Shown here in pieces: positions 1-10,879 of a stretch of DNA of 51,405 nt. Each line of letters starts with the position of its first letter. The first letter of the stretch is position 1. The notes beneath the pieces are model-generated. The model made no database searches and was not told the DNA's origin. It saw nothing but the letters and a program-made list of their open reading frames with translations. Source of the stretch: Ettlia oleoabundans (Eukaryota; Chlorophyta; Chlorophyceae; Chlamydomonadales); assembly GCA_019693395.1 (NCBI GenBank), contig JAAMXP010001613.1:731-52135 (forward strand), given 5' to 3'. Made by a program: the position numbers and the translations under genes.

Positions 1-14
1 ACACCGACACTCAC

Positions 15-1992
15 TTTGGGTCGCATGTGAGCCAGGCATCCACCCCCAGCCTGTCCCTCAAGGTGTCCAGCAAGTCAGACTTCCTGATCTCGCCGCCACA
101 CTGGGAGGCCAGCTCTGACACAGCGCCCTGCAGCACGGACATGGCACAGCGCAGCACAGCATGAGCCGCAAAGCACAGCATTAGAGCACAGCACAGCAAA
201 CAGATGCACCCGGGCAATCACATCAGGGCAGCGGGGGGCAGGAAAAAGGGCAGCCGGGACGCGACACTGGCAGACACCACCCACGGACACACACGACCGT
301 ACTCGGAAAGAAGGCACTTCCAAGTGCTCACACCCGGGCAAAGAAACACAGAAATTGATGCAGAGCGGTGTACAGCAGCAGTACAGCAGCAGTACAGAAG
401 CAATACTGCACCAGCACAAAGCAGCAGTACAGCAGAAGTATGGAAGCAGTACAGTGTCCTCACGTTCACGTCGTACTGCTTGGCGGCGTCAAGCGCAAAC
501 TGGAAGTAGTCCTGCTGGTCGATGTAGTACAGCACAAAGCAGCAGTACAGCAGAGGAACAGCAGCAGTACAGTGCCTCACATTGACGTCGTACTGCTTGG
601 CGGCTGTGAGCGCAAACTGGAAGTAGTCCTGCTGATCAATGAAGTCGTCGGCGCAGGTGCCCCACTCCCTCCACATGGAGCGCCACAGGGCCTGGTCTCC
701 CTCTGCAGCAGGCAAGGGAAACACTACATGTTGGGTTCAAAACACGACCGTAAATGGTAGCCAGCAAGAGGCGACCCTGTAGGGCCGTACCTATGCCGGC
801 TTCTTCAACCCGCTCCAAGGGCTTTTCTTTCTTTCTGTTTCCTCTCTTCCTTTTATTTTTCTTTGGAATATCTTTGGAAAAAGGTTGAGACCTACCTTGA
901 AAGCCAGGTGCCACGCACGCCAGCTCTCCCAGAAGGCTCTGCATGTTGGCGGGGCTGTATGGCTCCCCGCCGCAGTCGGTGGGGGCAGGGTCCGAGAGGT
1001 TGAAGTTGGTAGGGATCAGGCCCTGGACGCTGAAAGATGCCCTGCAGCGCGGTTCCGGAAGCGGCAAGGGTGGGGCTACTGTTGGTGCGGTGAAAGGGGC
1101 TGTGTGCATTGTAAGTGGATGCAGGGGCAGCAGCAGTTGCTAGGACGGGAGATTGAGGTGGGAGGACAAGGGCAGCCATGTTGGTGCTTCGGTATGGCTG
1201 GGCACGCTCAGCAAAGCCTGTGCAGAAGTTGCTAAGAGAGGAGGACGGAGTGGGAGGTATGGTAAGGGCAAACAAGGGTGTCATGGTCGGGAGAGTTGGC
1301 GGGAAGCTGAGGGCAGCAGCGGGCTGATGCAGGCAGATTGGAGGGGGGTGGTCGCACAAACTGCTGCTCGACGGATATGAACGGCACGCGACATGGTAAT
1401 GGCAAAAACATAGAGGCAGTGATGCTGCACCACCAAGGGCTGGAACAGGGCAAGGATGGTATTTCGAGAGTGCCAAGTGCCTTCAGCTTCTGGCTGACAA
1501 AATGAGTGGCGGCAAACGTGGCAGCGAGCAGCACCCACATACCAAGGCTGCGGGGTGCATGGCTCGTTGTTGGCGGCTCCTAGGTAGCAGGTGCTCGGGG
1601 CCCACTCACTGCAACAAACAGGAACACAGCGGCGCAGCGTTTCCCAGCTGGTGAACAAAGTGCCCGCAAGTGTGACGGCAGCTGCCCCGTCGCGCGTCAC
1701 CCGCCGGCTGCCTCCTTCCTGCCCCTGAGGTAGGCACTGCCTCCGCGGCGCAACCCGAACCGCTTTCCCGCCTATGGGGGTAAATCACTGTGGGAAATGC
1801 CGCCTTGCCAGAGCGTGCAAAGAAGCTGCAGAAGCTTGACACGGCGGTGCTTTGGCCGACAGCCGAGCTTGTGACTCCATCGCTGCGGCCCTACCTGTTC
1901 AGCACCAAGTAATCATAGCATTGTGCATAACGCGCGCAAATCAGCAGCGCTGCAGCGAGGAGCAGCGCCCTAATGGGCCGCATGGTCGACAT
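15..1992 (-). CDS. RNase T2-family secreted protein lacking catalytic residues (3' part outside window)
   Basis: Exons read 1992-1895, 1608-1543, 1041-896, 702-581, optionally 514-464, then 127-15, ending at a GTGAG donor, so the C-terminus is off the left edge. The start gives a signal peptide (MSTMRPIRALLLAAALLICA) followed by YDYLVLN, matching the RNase T2 N-terminus before its QWP motif, here EWAPSTC. The CAS I region reads SFSVQGLIPTN where active enzymes have FTIHGLWP. The CAS II region reads LWRSMWREWGTC where active enzymes have FWxHEWxKHGTC. So both catalytic His, the CAS II Glu and Lys, and the second CAS II His are replaced. The DQQDYFQFAL block and the cysteines support the fold. 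Inference: a secreted or endomembrane pseudo-enzyme, perhaps RNA-binding or structural. Each junction is in phase and no stop interrupts it, so it does not look like a simple pseudogene. Confidence 0.8.
361..460. repeat. AGCAGCAGTAC-type minisatellite in intron
   Basis: Short repeats built on CAGCAGTA(C) fill the intron next to the duplicated exon of the RNase T2-like gene, and a further patch lies at about 540-575. They are the likely substrate for the slippage or unequal exchange that made the 117-bp duplication. Confidence 0.75.
413..633 (-). repeat. 117-bp tandem duplication of an exon piece plus adjacent intron
   Basis: Two units, about 530-633 and 413-516, lie 117 bp apart. Each holds the 51-base coding block for QDYFQFALxAAKQYDVN followed by a GTGAG donor and a stretch of intron. 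The coding blocks differ at about 6 of 51 positions. Both are open in the same frame. The second unit (514-464) follows a possible CAG acceptor and has phase 0 at both ends, so it could be skipped or included as 17 extra residues. Confidence 0.85.
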
Positions 1993-2397
1993 GCGGCCTT
2001 GAGGACACACAAAGAAGGCGATCAATCTAAGTCGAACACAGCAATGTAGGAAGAGAGTACCCAGCGGCAGGCAAGCACGCGGGATATGCCACGCGTTTCT
2101 CGCCGACGTGGCGCGCGGGCTCTCGAAAGTTGAACAAGGTGTGGATATGAAAGGTACGCACGCCCTAATAACCCACACGTGGTGACACTACAGCCCCAAG
2201 GAGTTCTGCCGCAAGGTATGGCAGTCCGGTTGCGCGCCGCTGCCGCCGCAGCTGATGGTAGTTGCCCTATAAGCCTACCTTACCTCCATTTAATCATAAC
2301 CGTCCGACTTTACCGTTGCATATTCTGCAAGTTAATCCAGGATTACAGCAGCTGCATGTCTTCCAACCCGTTTCGCATTGCTGCCGCTCGCGCACTC
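1993..2397. other. Intergenic: 3' region of PIP kinase and upstream region of RNase T2-like gene
   Basis: Both flanking genes point left. A minus-strand TGTAA at 2347-2343, 51 bp past the PIP kinase stop, fits the chlorophyte poly(A) signal. I see no convincing gene here. Confidence 0.5.
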
Positions 2398-5300
2398 TTA
2401 ACTGCCTTGTGGAGACACCTCGGCCACCACCGGCGGCGCACGGCCGCCAAAGGCGGCACCGCCGCCACCAGTGCTGCTGCCGCCGGCCTCCAGCAGTACG
2501 CCTTGAAGCGCCTTCAGGAAGCGACGGGAGTAGGTGGCGGGATCAGCCACAGACACACGCTCGCCGCCGTGCACGGCAGCCTTCCACCAACGCTCCAAAT
2601 GCTTGCGGGCAGAGTAGTCCTGAACAGGGATGAGGACAGGGTGGAGGGGTCAAAGGCGAAGGGGTTGTGGACTTTTTCGGGCACCGGCAGGGCGAGTGAG
2701 GGATGCCAATGAAAGGATCGACAGAGATGGCGGCAGGCGAACATATGTGGCAACCCCCAAAACAGCACTTGCAGTCCCACTTGAGGCTTGAGGCAATGAG
2801 GGCAGGAGTGGGGCCAGCAGCAGCAGCACCCACCTGCAGGAAGTCTATGATCCCAAAGTAGAGCAGCACCGGCTCACACTGCACGCCTCCCCCGCTGCTG
2901 CACCACCGCACCGCCACCGCCGGCACCGCCTGCCCCAAGCTCTCATGCTCGCCGCCGCCGCTGGTGCCGGCACCCCGCTTGCTGATCAGCCTGCTGAGCT
3001 GCTGTGCCTGCTGTCTGACCACAGCAGCTGCCTCAGGTGACTCGTCCCTGCCCACAACCAGCGAGGCAGCTTCCTCATAGCTGCTGCAGTGGCGGGCGCC
3101 GCCGTACCCGCCGCCGCCGCCGCCGCCGCCGCCAAGCACGACGCAGCGCTCGTGACGCTCGCTGGGAGCTGCTGCGGCTGGCTGTGGCAGCTGCCGAAGA
3201 CCCTGCCCCTGCTGCTGCTGCTGCTGCTGTGCGTCATGCTGCTGCTTCGGGGTTGAGGGTTGGTCTGCCGCCCTACGCCCCTCACTGGATGGCAAGCCAC
3301 TGCTGATAGCGCCTTTATGCCTTTCGTCACCACCGCTGCCTAGCTCACAACCACCACTTTGGGATACATCATCCTGCTTCTCCCCACTGATGGGCTCCCC
3401 CTCCAGCTCAGGACCTCCGCTATGGCACCTCACACCCTGCCCCTCTTCACCAACGTCGCCATCCACTACTCCATAGCTGACGCGGTTCTTGCACATGCCA
3501 CCCTGCCCCTCCCCGCCATCGCCGCAACCCACTACCTCGTAGCTGCCCCGATCCAGCCACCAGTGGCCGGGGTCCCTGGCTTCAGCCACGGCCACAACCG
3601 GCACCGCTGACTGCAGAGGCGAACAGTTGATGCTATCGATGCTAGGATGTGAGGGCGCCGTTGTGGGCGCCGCTGGTGTGTGTTGGCGGTCTGCTCCTGC
3701 CACCCAAAGGCATGGTGGCGCCGGCTGCTGCCTGTTACTGCTGCTGCTCCTGCTAGGTCCTCTGAAGGGCCGCCGCTCATCTGCCGTGCTTGGAAATAAT
3801 GTGCCAGGTGCCACAGGCTGGCCCGCCGGGCAGTCACCTGCCGAAACGCCATCCAATCCCTTTGCCGCATGCACAGCCGCTCTGGCGCTCTGCCGTGCCT
3901 GCTGCCTGCTGCGATTGGCCAGCGTGACCAAAGCGGCGGCAGCCTGGCACATCTCCGGAGGCAGCGGCTGCGCTGCTACCCTCTCTGTCGCCTGAGGCAC
4001 AACCTGGATTTCCTGCTGCTGCGATTGCAAATGCTGCTGCTGTGACTCATGCTGCGGAGGCAGCAGCTGTGGCATGCCATGCTGCCCCTGCCACTGCCGT
4101 GGCAACAACCGCTCTTGCTCCTGCTGGTCCAGGCTTTCTATCACTGCCGCCAGCGCATTCGCCGTATCTATGCTACTGGCCCGGTGCTCAAGGTGGCTGA
4201 GCAGCCGCCACGGCAGCCTCTGCTGCTGCTGGAGCTGCTGCTGCTGTGGCTGCTGCGGGGGTACAGGTGATTCTGACGGACCTATCGGAGGCTGCTGCTG
4301 CCGCTGCTGCTGTCGTCCCGATGAGGCGCCAGATGCTGCGGCTGCCATGCCCGCGCCTATTGGCGGCTGCTGCTGCTGCCCGTGTTCCCGGGGGGCTCCA
4401 GGTAATACTGGCAGACCTACCTGCGGCCACTGCTCCTGCTGCTGCTGCTGCTCTTGTCCTGGTGCTGATCCAGCTTCTGCTGCCAAACCTACCACATGCT
4501 GCGGCTGCCGCTGATGTAGATGCTGTTGGCCAATTTCTGCGCCGGCTGATACTGTCTCAAAAGCAGGCGCGCCAACGTTTTGCTGTCCCTGCCTCTGCTG
4601 CTGCTGAGCTGCGCCAACAGCGGCGCTATCGCCTGGTGGCGGCGAGGGCGGCTCCGATACGTCGCTGCTTTCCAGCCCCAGGTTGGCCGCAGCGAGAGAG
4701 GGATGCAACGAAGCGGGACCATGCACCCCACCCCTTGTGCTGCCGTCTTGGCAGGCCGCCGCCACAGCGCCGCATGTTCCACCACCTGCCGGCAAGGTGT
4801 CGCTGCTCGTGCCACCACAACTGGCAGAAGTTTGGTCTGCCGGCCAGTTGGCCAAGGGGGGGTACCACTTGTCGTTACCCCAGCGAGTGAAATGAACGCC
4901 CTGCAGCGGCGGTGGCAGCAGCAGAGCGGCAGTGAGCGGATCGGTTGCCTTCATCACTCCTCACATGCCCGTTGCCTACAAATCTCGTCGTACCATTCCC
5001 AGGAACCCACAACACAGAACCTGCTACCGTGAGCAGCAGGCCACTCAATATCTGCTGTCAATGTTGAGACAATCGACGAAAGATGAACCGCTGGATAGAA
5101 ATGGGTCTGATTATGCACACAAACAACCAAAATGGAAGCCACCTACCATTAACAGTGAATAGTCGATGACTTTAAGTGCCTCCAGCAGCTGCAAGTCCCG
5201 AGCCAACTGCGACAGTACCGCCTCGTACTGTCCCGCTGGCAACAGCAGCTGCGGTAAAACAAAGGGAATGATTGGGGTTGGTCAGTGTGATGTTGCACAG

Positions 5301-7330
5301 GCAGCAAAACATGCACAGCGACGGAGTGACAGTACCGAACTGTACTGCCTAGCTGGCAGCAGCTTCTGCAGTACATTGTATGGTACATGCAATGAGCAAG
5401 CTTACAGGGGATTCAGCAGCGGGATGCCGTTTAGGCAGTGGTTGCTGGCAGGGAAGATGCGGCAGGAGGGAGCAGTGAGCAGCGGTGGATCTGGGAACCG
5501 TGCCAAGAGATGCACACAGGTGGGTTACGCCAGAGGGTAGAGCAACGAAGGTATAATCAGTACAGCTGGCGACACCTCTGACAGGCCTCATATATTCCTC
5601 TCCATGCTGCTGGCAAAAGACAATGCACGAGGCGACAACACACCCAGCAAGCAACAGTGGAGACACACGCACACTACACACCCCTCTTGGCCGCCCCACT
5701 TTCAATACACACCCCTTCAACCCTAAACAACCCAACTGACCACTTTTTGGGTGACCTCACCTTGTACTGCCCACCAGTGCCTGCATGCAGGTATATGCAT
5801 GTTGACAACCAAGTCCATCACCCCCTCAACCCGACCTGACCACACCCTGAACTGCCTACCTGCATGTCAACGTCCAAGTCCTTCAAGGTCGCATGGGGGT
5901 TGGTGGCACATGCCTCCTCCCCCGCTGTGCGCCCGTAAGTGGACCCCTTGAGGTCGTAGCGGCGGTGCAGGCGCAGGTCTGAGGGCAGCACGTTGGCCAT
6001 CACAACAAAACGTACCTGCATTTTCAGGGTGATCCGACCAATAACTATAACACTGATTTGCTGGACATCTCAGCTGGTACATCAGTGGCGGATCACTGGC
6101 GGCCAGCAGTGGTGTGAGGGCAATGATATGACACTGATTCAACACTGATATGGCAGGGGAAATCAGGGTAGTTCAGTGGCATATTAATGGCACCGGTCTG
6201 CCTGGTGTGAGATACAAGTACAAGGTGAGGTACAGGTGCACATTTGAGAAGATGTGGTGCAGGTCTCAGGGCCGCATGTTGGCCATCACCACGAACCGCA
6301 CCAAAGGGGAGGGAAATGATGGGGGAAAAGCATCAAGTTTGTAGTACACACAAGCAAAGGACAACCACGCTTTGCAGATGTCACTAAAAATCAATGCCAT
6401 GTGGTGCCTGCGGGTGCTCCTATGCACCAACGGTGCGCGAACTGTTGTGCAAAACCAACCTAAGCGCCATCCACCGCAACACCAAAGTGGCACAACCCAC
6501 TTACTAGCTTGCACAGCAGCCATGAGATTTTGTGCACCCGGTAAAGGCAAGCAACCCAGTAATAGAACCGAAAGCAAACAATACTAACAATAACGAGATG
6601 GCTCACCCGCCTGCCAAGCAGCGGCGACACCCTGTGCACGCCGTAGAAGCGGACCAGCAGGGTGGCGGGGTTGTGTTGCACGTGTCTGTAGTAGCGGGGT
6701 ATGAGGCGCAGCAGCAACCGCATCTCCTCCTTGCCCATGGTCTTCACTAGGAACCTGATGGGAAGCGGGTGGGAGGGATATTGGGTGAGACACGAAAAGC
6801 AGCATTTGCACCATAACCGCCACCGCCACCCCGCAGCAGCCGCAGCTCTGTGTTTCCAGCTGCTGTCGGATTCACAACAACAGCAGCGCTGCAACATCAG
6901 GTCAGTACAAAGTGCCACTGGTCCCACCAGCACCTGTCGTCGTCTGACAGGAAGAAAACGGAGCCGCTCTTGCCGGGTGAGCTCAGCATGCGCAGCGCAG
7001 CATCGCCCGTCAGAGACAGCAGGTAGTCCCTGCGGCATAACGCGGCGTGTGGTCTTCCTTACTAAGTCATTCTGCTGTAGAAAGCATAAACTGAAAAAGG
7101 ATGGCAGACACGAAGAAAGCATTGAATCGACAAAGGCTGGCAGACATGCCATGCGTAGGGTATGTCAGCGACAGCAGGCAGTCCCTGCACGCCCAGATAT
7201 GGACAACAAGCTGTTGCCATCATTTACAACTGTAGCAGGAGGCAGATAGCGTTGTGAGGGCATCAGCGTGCTAGCATCGAACGGCAAGCACGCTTTCTTC
7301 TTTGTGCCTGCTTGCTTGCTTGTTTGCTTG

Positions 7331-7390
<60 letters not shown>

Positions 7391-10300
7391 CTTGCTTGCC
7401 TGGCCAACCCTCACACTTGACCTGCAACCCAAACCCCTTCCAGCAACTCACATGTTGTCGATGCCAAAGTTCTGGCGCAGCTTGTGGAAGACCTTGGGCG
7501 CGTAGTCCTTCCACTTGTAGGGCCCTGTCTCCGCTCCTGAAGCGGGGAGGAGCAGCAGTGGCAATGATGCAGCAGCAGGCTACTCTGATGCTACTCAGAT
7601 GCTACTCAGATGAGCGCTCAGATGCAGTCAAACGCAGTCTGTGCAGTCTGCCAGTTTGCGGTGTTGAGCAGTACGGACAAATACTGCGCTGCCTACCGGT
7701 GCATAGTGCAATGGAGAAAGGCATGCACAGAATGAATGCACAGACAGGTCAACATCTGACTTATACTGCACTAGCTAACTGGCTGTTTGTGACCAAGGTG
7801 AAGTGCACACAGCCTGCCCTGCAGGGTGCCAGCCGTTACCTGGCGGAAAATGCTGCGTGGTCTCCTCGAAAAAATCCGCCTCCTGCAGCTTGCTACCTGC
7901 CGCTGCCTGCACCACAGGGCACAGCAAGCAATGCTGTTTTCAGCACGCGGTATCACACGCTGTCAGCCATGCTGTTCAATTTGATTGCATGACCTGATGT
8001 CAAGCACTGCTGCAGAGAACGCAGGGTGAAGACAACGTGCACAAGGCTTCCGTGTCAGGCAACACAAGCGAGCCGACCAACCAACTCGGGGATGTGCAGA
8101 CTGGAAAAACATGCTGATTGCAGGGCAGAGTTGGCTCACCAGGCCTGCCTGAGCGATGCTGAAGGTGATGCCCAGCTGCAGCTGCCGCATGAGGTCATAG
8201 CTGCAGTACAGGGAGCAGGACCAGGCAGTACAAGACAGCTTTCATAAGCAATTTTTACATCACTTGGAACCGGCATATTGTTTGAGCCAGAGTCTCCTGG
8301 GAACCCAAATGCCACAAGATTGAACGTACAAGAAACGATAGCAGAAACATGGGTGGTACAGTTCTGTGGACAATGTCCCCAGCCGGCAACTGACGGTGCA
8401 GCAGCGGTAAGAACATGGGACTCCAAACCTTCGATGCCCCTTGTACACGGCTTCCCCTGGCTTGGGTGGGCGGTACTGCATCATCTGCTTCGCCTCCCGC
8501 TTCACTGCAGCCAAATTGCAGCAGGTGCAGAGCGGTGATAAGCTTGGTGCAGAGGTAATGTGTGGCAATCAGGAAAGGGTAGGGTGTGTGTGTGTGTGTT
8601 ACATAACCCCGCTAATTAGGCCCTACTGGACCTGGGTAGGGAGGTTCGAGTTCAATCAAGCTCGCCCATGCAAGCTGTTACTAGGCAGCCGCCATATGTT
8701 GTTATTACAAGCGACAGCTGCCATTTGGATAACACCTTTCTTCTTGCCCTCCTTCTTCTGCAGCTTCTTGCGCACATCCTTCTCAGCCACTCGCAACACC
8801 TGCAGCCGTGACGCGATGCAATCAGTAGCAGAGGGTCAGTCAGATATGTGCAAATTTGAGGAATAGCAATATAGCTGCCTAGGGGGCACGTATGCCAGAG
8901 TTGGAAGCCGTTCAGCAAGGCCAGGAGCGATAGAAGGCGTCAGAGAGCAGAGTGCATGATAAGGCTGAAGTCTTTCAGCAAGGCCAGATATTGAGCAAGG
9001 CCAGGAGCAAAGGAAGCAGTCTGAGCGCAGAGTGCATGAGAAGGCTGGAAGTCCTTCAGCAAGGCCAGAAATTTAGCAAGGCCAGGAGGAAAGGCGGCAG
9101 TCAGACAGCAGGGTGCAGGAGGCATGAGCTGCATGCATCTCGAACTATTGCAGTGTCACACCTGCTCCTGCAGCAGGCGGCCATTGTCATACTGCTGCAG
9201 GTACACCACCTGCCCCCTGCAGACAGGGGAGTCGATCACAAGAATGGCAGGAAATCCGATAGTGGGTGACAGCCATGGGGGGAGAACAGCAAAGGGACAC
9301 AGCAGAAGCAGTTCAGATGCATCAAAACCCAGGCAGTGCAGCTGCAGACCGCAGAATCAGCACTCGAGACAGCACAGGTCAGCCCTGCCAAGGCATGCGA
9401 TGAATGCAAAGCAAAGGTAGAAACTGTGCAAGTAGCCAGCAAGAGGCCACTCACCCGGCAGAGCAGTGGTTGGTGCATGCATCCATGCATGCCTGGCGGC
9501 ACCTCCCCGCCAGAGGGTATCCTGGCATAGACCTCGCAACACCCCTCAGTCAGTCAGCCCACTCACCCATTGTCCTCCTGTACCGCTGGGCGGTACACAC
9601 ACTTGCCGTGCATCCTGCCGTGCTGCCAGCTGCCGTAATAGGTGCTGCCGTCGGCCCGCACAAAGGTGCCCGTGCCGCTTTCCAGCCCATCCTGCCACTC
9701 CCCCTCGTATCTGTCACCTGCGGCATGAAGCCAGCCATAGCGCAGCAGGCAGCAAAAAACTCGGGACAGAGAAGCAACACCAGCGACAGATATGAGCAGA
9801 CGGTCGAGCAGTCTAACAAGCCAATGCAAGCGATATTGATAGGGTGCCCACGGTTGCTGGCTGGGCAGGCGTCTGCCAAGCCTGGCTGCGTTGCTGTGCT
9901 GCAAGCAAGCGGAGCTCACCATTGGGCCACAGGAACACGCCCCTGCCGTGCATCTTTCCACCCCGCCACTCGCCAAAGTAAACGCTGCCATCGCTGTAAC
10001 GCACATGGTGCTCGCCGTCTGGGAGCGCGGCACGCACCAGTTTGCGGGGCTGTGGTGAGAAGGCTGGCGACACTGGCAGCAAGCTCTGTGGGGGCGCTGG
10101 TGCCACAGGAAGGAGCTCTGGGGTGGCCGGGTGCGCTTTAGATGGCAGCCCTGCTGCCGCTAGACTGCTTTTACTGCCATTGCTGCTGTCTGCCAGCGCC
10201 TGTTCTTCACAAAACTTGGCTGAGGCGGCTGTGTTGTGCTCTGGACAGCCGGCGCCTTCGCTGAGGCGGTGCCTGACAACGGTGGTACTCCAGGGAGTCC

Positions 10301-10469
10301 CACCCCTCTGCTTGCGCAACAGCAGAAATGCCGCGCTTAAAGTGATGGCCACAAGTGCCACGAGCAGAACAAGAACGTGTCGAGGAAGCACAGCCGCAAC
10401 CAGCCCGACAGCAAACCCCCCGCCATAGTGCTGCGGCTGGGACTCATAAGTTGATTGGGTGCATCGCAT
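2398..10469 (-). CDS. Membrane-anchored MORN-repeat phosphatidylinositol phosphate kinase
   Basis: Fourteen exons, all in phase: 10469-9920, 9717-9567, 9216-9162, 8799-8736, 8504-8429, 8200-8140, 7882-7840, 7536-7452, 7029-6934, 6754-6607, 6015-5860, 5248-5147, 4900-2834, 2619-2398 (about 1291 aa). A hydrophobic helix ([21 protein letters not shown], residues 31-51, followed by RKQR) precedes three MORN repeats (about 163-225). The PIPK domain shows [17 protein letters not shown], the ATP-binding lysine in LVKTM (398), [10 protein letters not shown] (463 on), IDYSLLMGVH (523 on) and FGIIDFLQ (about 1211-1218). It ends with [16 protein letters not shown] in the activation-loop region and a short Gly/Ala tail. 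A Gln/Ala-rich insert of about 690 residues sits in exon 13 between DYSLL and IID. Expected reaction: PI4P to PI(4,5)P2 at a membrane. The start is the ATG giving the anchor; upstream ATGs cannot be excluded. Confidence 0.88.
5328..5374 (-). repeat. Decayed copy of PIP kinase exon 12 start
   Basis: This intron stretch matches the acceptor and first codons of exon 12 (5248 on), offset 117 bp. On the minus strand a CTGCAG acceptor is followed by codons for [13 protein letters not shown], against [13 protein letters not shown] in the working exon. Only the 5' part of the exon is copied, so it is probably non-functional. Confidence 0.7.
5796..5817 (-). repeat. Short copy of the 3' end of PIP kinase exon 11
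   Basis: TGCATGTTGACAACCAAGTC resembles TGCATGTCAACGTCCAAGTC at 5861-5880, the 3' end of exon 11, at an offset of 65 bp. The copy is short, so chance similarity is possible. Confidence 0.4.
6266..6303 (-). repeat. Decayed copy of the 5' end of PIP kinase exon 11
   Basis: On the minus strand this reads [12 protein letters not shown] then TGA, against [12 protein letters not shown] at the start of exon 11 (6015 on). No AG acceptor precedes it and a stop follows at once, so it is an exon relic inside the intron. Confidence 0.7.
7305..7400. repeat. (TGCC)n tetranucleotide array
   Basis: A pure TGCC run at about 7329-7391 is flanked by TGCT variants. It lies in an intron of the minus-strand PIP kinase, between its exons 8 and 9. 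Confidence 0.95.
8895..9130. repeat. 81-bp tandem repeat, nearly three copies
   Basis: Units starting near 8914, 8994 and 9075 share AGCAAGGCCAGGAGC, then GAGTGCATGA-AAGGCTG-AAGTC. Each holds a second internal AGCAAGGCCAG. The array lies in the intron between exons 3 and 4 of the minus-strand PIP kinase. Confidence 0.85.
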
Positions 10470-10879
10470 CCTCTGTTCGGAATGGTGCAACCAGAACACG
10501 ACATGTGGGACTGCCGAGACTTGTCTAGTTCTTGAACTAGGCGCCCCGAGCGATCGGACCGCTGCAGATGGGTGGCGACTCAATAAGCTTGGCATGCATG
10601 TTGACGGCGCGAGATACCGGGCTTCCACCGCTGGCCGTGCTGCGCCACCGACACATCATGGCACCCTGCTGCCTTTGACCTCTGCCCATACAGTTCGATC
10701 GGGCTGCAATATGCACGTCTTTAGTTATGGTCGCATGTTTATGTTCGTCCAGCAGCGATGAGAACACACTTCTGGTAACGCGGGGGTGACTTGAGTGATA
10801 CTTCTCGTGGTGCGATCGCAGCGGAGGAGCGGGGTGCGCTGCACGCCTGCAGCAGCGGCCGGGGGGGCGTGGGGCCGCC
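10470..10879. promoter_or_regulatory. Bidirectional promoter region between two PIP kinase genes
   Basis: The 410 bp separate the two divergent start codons and must hold both core promoters and 5' UTRs. I see no clear TATA box near either start. The duplicated genes may therefore be co-regulated; that is inference. Confidence 0.6.

Noticed and set aside
2179..2712. Plus-strand open frame over the 3' end of the minus-strand PIP kinase
   Set aside because: The minus strand carries the conserved PIPK C-terminus here; the plus frame has no family features.
4074..4890. Long plus-strand open frames opposite exon 13 of the minus-strand PIP kinase
   Set aside because: They are shadows of the CAG-rich coding strand, giving Leu/Cys/Ala runs with no motifs or splice logic.
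7165..7514. Open frames through the TGCC array
   Set aside because: A tetranucleotide array is open in many frames; the region is an intron.
8630..8670. GGTTCGAGTTCAATC, resembling a tRNA B box
   Set aside because: No A box, acceptor stem or cloverleaf can be drawn around it.
8913..9130. 81-bp repeats considered as a CRISPR-like array
   Set aside because: The units are contiguous and diverged with no unique spacers, and they lie in a nuclear intron.
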